A DNA stretch of 23,692 bases from a virus. Under the pieces are notes generated by a model. The model did not search any database. It was not told the origin of the DNA and saw only the letters and a list, made by a program, of their open reading frames with translations. The stretch spans positions 1-23,692 of IMG/VR virus record IMGVR_UViG_3300032242_001027, one strand, 5' to 3'. Of this stretch, positions 20,303 through 23,692 are shown piece after piece. Every line of letters starts with the position of its first letter. Positions within the stretch are counted from its first letter, which is position 1. A program made the translations under genes and the position numbers.

Positions 20303-21937
20303 ATGCCAAAGGTCCCAAGCATCGCTGAAGTCAAAGCGTTCCTAGATCGCGCTAAGGCGTATAAGGAGCAGTTCACCGGTGGCTTTTACCACGGCAGCCC
20401 ATCGCCTAACATCAATGCGTTTGATCCTAGTAAATCAGCAAAGGATCCAATGTATACAACGCCGCAAGCTACCTTTGTTACTAGAGATCCCGAATTTGCT
20501 GAGTCATTTTTGTCAATGAACAACAGTGGTAAAATTAAATCCGGTTCTACAATGTACCCGGTGAGTGTTAACTTAGGTAAACACTGGCACCCAGAAACAC
20601 CTGAGGGTCAACAACTTATTTCTGAGTTTATTGAAAAATATCCAAAGCGTGTTAATCTTGCAAAAAATTTAAAAAAGGGTGATTGGACCGCGGTAGAAAA
20701 TGCTGATTTTATCCGTCACCTACAAGATACAGGCCACGACACTTTTCATGTAATGGAGGGTGGTGTCCCTAACGTTGGCGTGTTTGAGCCGCAAAACATC
20801 CGTGGCAAGTTTGCTGACTTTAATCCAGACGAGGCGATGAACCCAGACTTTATGAAGGCCGAGGGTGGCCTGATTCACATGGCCCCTGGTGGTAAAGTTC
20901 CTGAGGCTGTTGTTAAGGCATACAAATTATTTAGGACCAAACCAAACGAGCCAGGGACGCTCTATCCGTTGTTTGTTAATGCTAATAAGCCTGTACCCCT
21001 AAACGAATGGGTTAGTGCCGAGGTGGGCCCTGTAGCGGCCTCTGGTAAGGTAAAATCAAAGCTAGGTGAGTTAGCCTATCGTCCGGGTTGGCACGCAGGT
21101 GATTTACCAATTGCGACACACATCGGCGGCAAATCTGATCCTACTCTAAAAGCACCAGACTATCGTCGTCCTGATGAGGTATGGGCTGAGGTAGAAATGC
21201 CTAACGATGTTGACTGGCAGACTATTGCCAACCAACGCGCCGAGCTAAATAAAGCTGGTAAAATAATCCCACGTACTGCCCATATCACTGATCAAATTCC
21301 TGAAGGTGGTCACTACCGTTACAAAACCAGTCCTAATATGCAAGGTAACTGGCTTATTGGTGGTGATATGAAAGTCAATAAAATTTTGACTGACGAGGAA
21401 GTACAGGCAATTAACGAGGCAGCTGGTATGGCAGACCTACCGCGTTTTACACCTTTGCCTGGGAAAGCAGCTGGTGGTGAAATTGTTAAAAAAGCCTTAG
21501 AGTTTGCTAAGTCTATTCCATTTGTACACTTTTCTAAAGCTGAGAATATCTCACGCTTAGAGCCTGCTATGTATGGTACTGGCATTAAGGGCGCTGAGGG
21601 TGTACGCCTACAAGACGCGCCGGATATTAAACCACGTTCATATTTTTATACTGATAGACCGGATGTTCGCCCAGAGCAGGGCCTAGGAAGTGTTAAGTAC
21701 AGCGGCGTATCACAGGCAAGCTATCCTTTGCATGAGGATCCCGCTGGATACTATAAAATAGCTAAAGAGTTAGCCAAGGACCCATACTTTGCTAAGCAGG
21801 GTGTTGAGATTATTGATCAACCTAAAATGCTTAACGAAGTAGAGCGTGCAATTAAAAATGCAGGCTACACAGGATACCACACTGATGATGCGGGTATCCT
21901 GTTTCACCCAACTGACGTTACTAAAGCTACAGACTAA
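20303..21937 (+). CDS. Multi-domain polyvalent protein with ADP-ribosyltransferase-like modules (544 aa)
   Basis: Three modules are separated by GG-motif linkers. Module 1 (about 27-180) has the ART-type pattern YHGSPSPNINAFDPS (His30), TFVTRDPEFAESF (Phe58-Thr60), YPVSVNLGKHW and GVFEPQNIRGKF (Glu162), as in polyvalent-protein ARTs. Module 2 (about 203-380) has LYPLFVNANKPVPLNEWV, AYRPGWHAGDLPIATHIGG, VWAEVEMPNDVDWQ and YRYKTSPNMQGNWLIGGDMK. It is a family often found in polyvalent proteins of phages and conjugative elements, activity unknown to me. Module 3 (about 405-544) has PFVHFSKAENISRLEP, MYGTGIKGAEGVRL, RSYFYTD, and AIKNAGYTGYHTD, another ART-like family. Linkers are AEGGLIHMAPGGKV (187-199) and KAAGGEIVKKAL (388-399). 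It is the last gene of the ejection cluster, one base after its neighbour, so delivery into the host with the DNA is inferred. Confidence 0.8.
   Translation: MPKVPSIAEVKAFLDRAKAYKEQFTGGFYHGSPSPNINAFDPSKSAKDPMYTTPQATFVTRDPEFAESFLSMNNSGKIKSGSTMYPVSVNLGKHWHPETPEGQQLISEFIEKYPKRVNLAKNLKKGDWTAVENADFIRHLQDTGHDTFHVMEGGVPNVGVFEPQNIRGKFADFNPDEAMNPDFMKAEGGLIHMAPGGKVPEAVVKAYKLFRTKPNEPGTLYPLFVNANKPVPLNEWVSAEVGPVAASGKVKSKLGELAYRPGWHAGDLPIATHIGGKSDPTLKAPDYRRPDEVWAEVEMPNDVDWQTIANQRAELNKAGKIIPRTAHITDQIPEGGHYRYKTSPNMQGNWLIGGDMKVNKILTDEEVQAINEAAGMADLPRFTPLPGKAAGGEIVKKALEFAKSIPFVHFSKAENISRLEPAMYGTGIKGAEGVRLQDAPDIKPRSYFYTDRPDVRPEQGLGSVKYSGVSQASYPLHEDPAGYYKIAKELAKDPYFAKQGVEIIDQPKMLNEVERAIKNAGYTGYHTDDAGILFHPTDVTKATD
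21869..21902. repeat. Perfect 10-base inverted repeat near the convergent gene junction
   Basis: ACAGGATACC (21869-21878) and GGTATCCTGT (21893-21902) are exact reverse complements with a 14-base loop. They lie within the last 25 codons of the 544-aa gene. Only three T residues follow on the plus strand, so it is not a classical intrinsic terminator. It could still slow polymerase or protect a transcript end, because the converging genes leave no other space. Confidence 0.5.
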
Positions 21938-23692
21938 TTACTTTCTGTAACGCTTGCCAAACCATCCCTCCGCAGCAAGAGGAAAATCGGGCGCCCACGC
22001 TGGTGGTGTAGTCATAATTTTAACTACATCGGCTAATGCGGACTCCCCGTTTTGTTCTTCAACTAGGAGTAGTACCTCATCATGGATGCTGTTGATCACC
22101 TCGTAACCGGCCTTCTCAAGGTTAAGCATAGCCACGGCAAGACAATCTCTAGCGGTACCCTGTACAGCGGATTGAAAAATAGAACTACCAATCAAAGCGT
22201 TCCTACTCCACTGCCTAGTGTAAGTGTTCTGGCTGTGGACAGTGACGCCAGTCTTTTGACTCCCCCAGGGTGTGGTGAGCAGCTCGAGCTGTGGCCGCTG
22301 CCAGCAAATGAGTCGTCCGCTGGGTAACTGCATCCACAATGCATTCTTGGCAACCTTCAAAACCAATCTATCACCCGCACGAAACGGGTTACCGGGATTC
22401 TGTGTTGCAAGAATTGCAGCGGTCTCGCATTGAGCCCACAACTCTTTTACCCGCGAGTAAGACGTTCGGTAATTATCTACTGCATTTTTTGCCTGTCCTT
22501 CTGACAGCTTGACTCCCATTCCTTCAGCATACTTGACAAGACCCTTAGCTCCTTGCCCAAACATCGCACCGAGGACTGCAGACTTACTAACTTGTCTCTG
22601 ATCTTTTGTGACCTCATCGTAGGGTACACGGTAAAGGCTTTCTGAAGCAAACACTTTATATTCATCTAATCCCTTTCTAAATAGTTCTACTTTGTCTTTT
22701 TGCCCAGCCAAGTAGACGCCAACTCGGTTTTCAATTGAGCTAAAATCCACGTCAACGAAGGTCTTGCCGTTCGGAGCGACGATTGATGATCGTACCAAAG
22801 AGGATAGCTCCCCCATGCTACCTGTTCCTTCATTAAATACTCTCGGTATCGCCAATTCAATTTGCTCATCGCTGATCGTGGGGCGTGCAATATTTTGTAA
22901 ATTAAGACCCCCACGCGATGCCCAACGACCAGTACTAGCGCCATGATATACCAGTGTATTCCTAATCTTTCCATCTCGTTGTATCTCCATCATCTTAGCG
23001 TACTTAGCCACGCTAGTTTGGCTTCCTTGTTGGCGTAACTCCAGCGCTTTTTTTACGCGCGTAGGAATGCTGCACTGCAGCATTTTTGAGACGCTCTCGG
23101 CGGTCAGGTCATCCATATTGACACCTTGGGCGTTTACCCAAGCCAGTAACTTAGCCCTCTCAGAAGGCTTACAACCGGTCAAGGCAAGGCATTCGTTGTC
23201 AATGGCATCTTGGGCGCGGCAGACTGCCCATACGGCATTGTGCAGCTCGTCATAATCGACCGGTACGCCTCTTAAATTGATCCGCTGGGTAAGGGTCCAG
23301 ACTTCCTGTTCGACGTCGCTAAGGGGCCTTAAAACGCTTCCTATGGCCATCTCTGTGCGTACGTCCTGTGCGCAATAGGCAAATAGCTCCTGCATTAACT
23401 CTGGATCCTCATTGAACTCACCCTTGGAATTGGGCTTAGAGAGCTTCATAATCAGGCGCTTACCTATAGCGTCTTTTTTGTGCTCAGAGTCCATAAAGGT
23501 ACCAGCGTCATCAAGGCTCTGGGGGATGTTGTTGGCCGCGGCGATGGCCATGGTGTCAATGCACTGCTCCAGCTTTAATGGCGGCCAGCCGTACTTAGGC
23601 ACACAGACACAGTTCCAGATGGCGTACTCAAACATGGCGTTCCATGCTTGGATCTTGCCACCGTTGAGAACCCAATCCAATAACGGATTAAG
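21938..23692 (-). CDS. Family A DNA polymerase with 3'-5' exonuclease domain (partial, N-terminus outside window)
   Basis: The minus-strand frame is open to the right edge. The apparent first residue at 23680 is an internal TTG (Leu), preceded by L-N-P-L, so this is not the start. Counting that TTG as residue 1, exonuclease motifs II (AWNAMFEYAIWN) and III (YCAQD, Tyr102/Asp106) are present; motif I must lie beyond the edge. The polymerase domain has TGRWASRGGLNLQNIARP, motif A VDFSSIENRV (Asp312, Glu317), motif B RQVSKSAVLGAMFG (Arg362, Lys366) and motif C HDE (533-535). All catalytic carboxylates are in place. Motif B aligns without gaps to E. coli Pol I and has Leu370 at the Phe762 position and Phe374 at the Tyr766 position. 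Phage replication is the expected role. Confidence 0.93.
   Translation of the reverse strand, partial: LNPLLDWVLNGGKIQAWNAMFEYAIWNCVCVPKYGWPPLKLEQCIDTMAIAAANNIPQSLDDAGTFMDSEHKKDAIGKRLIMKLSKPNSKGEFNEDPELMQELFAYCAQDVRTEMAIGSVLRPLSDVEQEVWTLTQRINLRGVPVDYDELHNAVWAVCRAQDAIDNECLALTGCKPSERAKLLAWVNAQGVNMDDLTAESVSKMLQCSIPTRVKKALELRQQGSQTSVAKYAKMMEIQRDGKIRNTLVYHGASTGRWASRGGLNLQNIARPTISDEQIELAIPRVFNEGTGSMGELSSLVRSSIVAPNGKTFVDVDFSSIENRVGVYLAGQKDKVELFRKGLDEYKVFASESLYRVPYDEVTKDQRQVSKSAVLGAMFGQGAKGLVKYAEGMGVKLSEGQAKNAVDNYRTSYSRVKELWAQCETAAILATQNPGNPFRAGDRLVLKVAKNALWMQLPSGRLICWQRPQLELLTTPWGSQKTGVTVHSQNTYTRQWSRNALIGSSIFQSAVQGTARDCLAVAMLNLEKAGYEVINSIHDEVLLLVEEQNGESALADVVKIMTTPPAWAPDFPLAAEGWFGKRYRK

Noticed and set aside
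22082-22327. Plus-strand ORF opposite the DNA polymerase
   Set aside because: It lies entirely over conserved polymerase motif sequence and has no recognisable features.
23678-23680. Polymerase start codon at 23680
   Set aside because: The codon is TTG in a frame that continues open to the window edge, and exonuclease motif I is missing, so the true start lies outside.

Overview
This window is a piece of a tailed double-stranded DNA phage genome (Caudoviricetes) with a short-tailed, podovirus-like virion. The evidence is a neck/nozzle block, a cluster of large DNA-ejection-type proteins, several fibre genes, a lysis cassette and a family A DNA polymerase. A two-component spanin (Rz with Rz1 embedded in another frame) means the host has an outer membrane. 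The AT-leaning composition and protein families common in aquatic phages suggest an aquatic Gram-negative host. That host call is inference. No terminase, portal, major capsid protein, integrase or tRNA is visible.

Layout. (1) 1-3554, plus strand: the end of an appendage protein, a small unknown protein, a fibre protein, a glycine-rich adhesin-like protein, a cyanophage-type small fibre-associated protein and a cupin. (2) 3555-5512: lysis cassette behind a sigma70-like promoter, with a small membrane protein, a holin candidate, an HNH homing endonuclease, Rz with embedded Rz1, and a T4-type lysozyme with an N-terminal membrane anchor. (3) 5513-6533: a candidate phage promoter, a lysine-rich GG-motif protein and a tiny basic protein. 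(4) 6534-11878: neck/adaptor proteins, a fibre gene, a nozzle-like protein and a small acidic protein. (5) 11879-21937: a second copy of the promoter-like motif, a 49-residue protein and five large proteins interpreted as the ejection apparatus. One of these carries a lytic transglycosylase domain, one a C-terminal domain of the polyvalent-protein type, and one three polyvalent modules of which two look like ADP-ribosyltransferases. (6) 21938-end, minus strand: family A DNA polymerase, cut by the window edge.

The plus-strand genes are packed with overlaps (TAATG, ATGA, GTGA) or gaps of a few bases, as expected for a late operon: build the neck and fibres, load ejectable proteins, lyse. The polymerase belongs to the replication module and converges on the late genes with no spacer.

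The most notable points are the ejection-locus protein with three polyvalent/ART-like modules, and a recurrent GG-hydrophobic motif shared by five proteins that marks module borders. Others are the embedded Rz1, a duplicated translation leader inside the endolysin gene, a paired 21-base promoter-like motif, and a polymerase with Leu at the position equivalent to E. coli Phe762.
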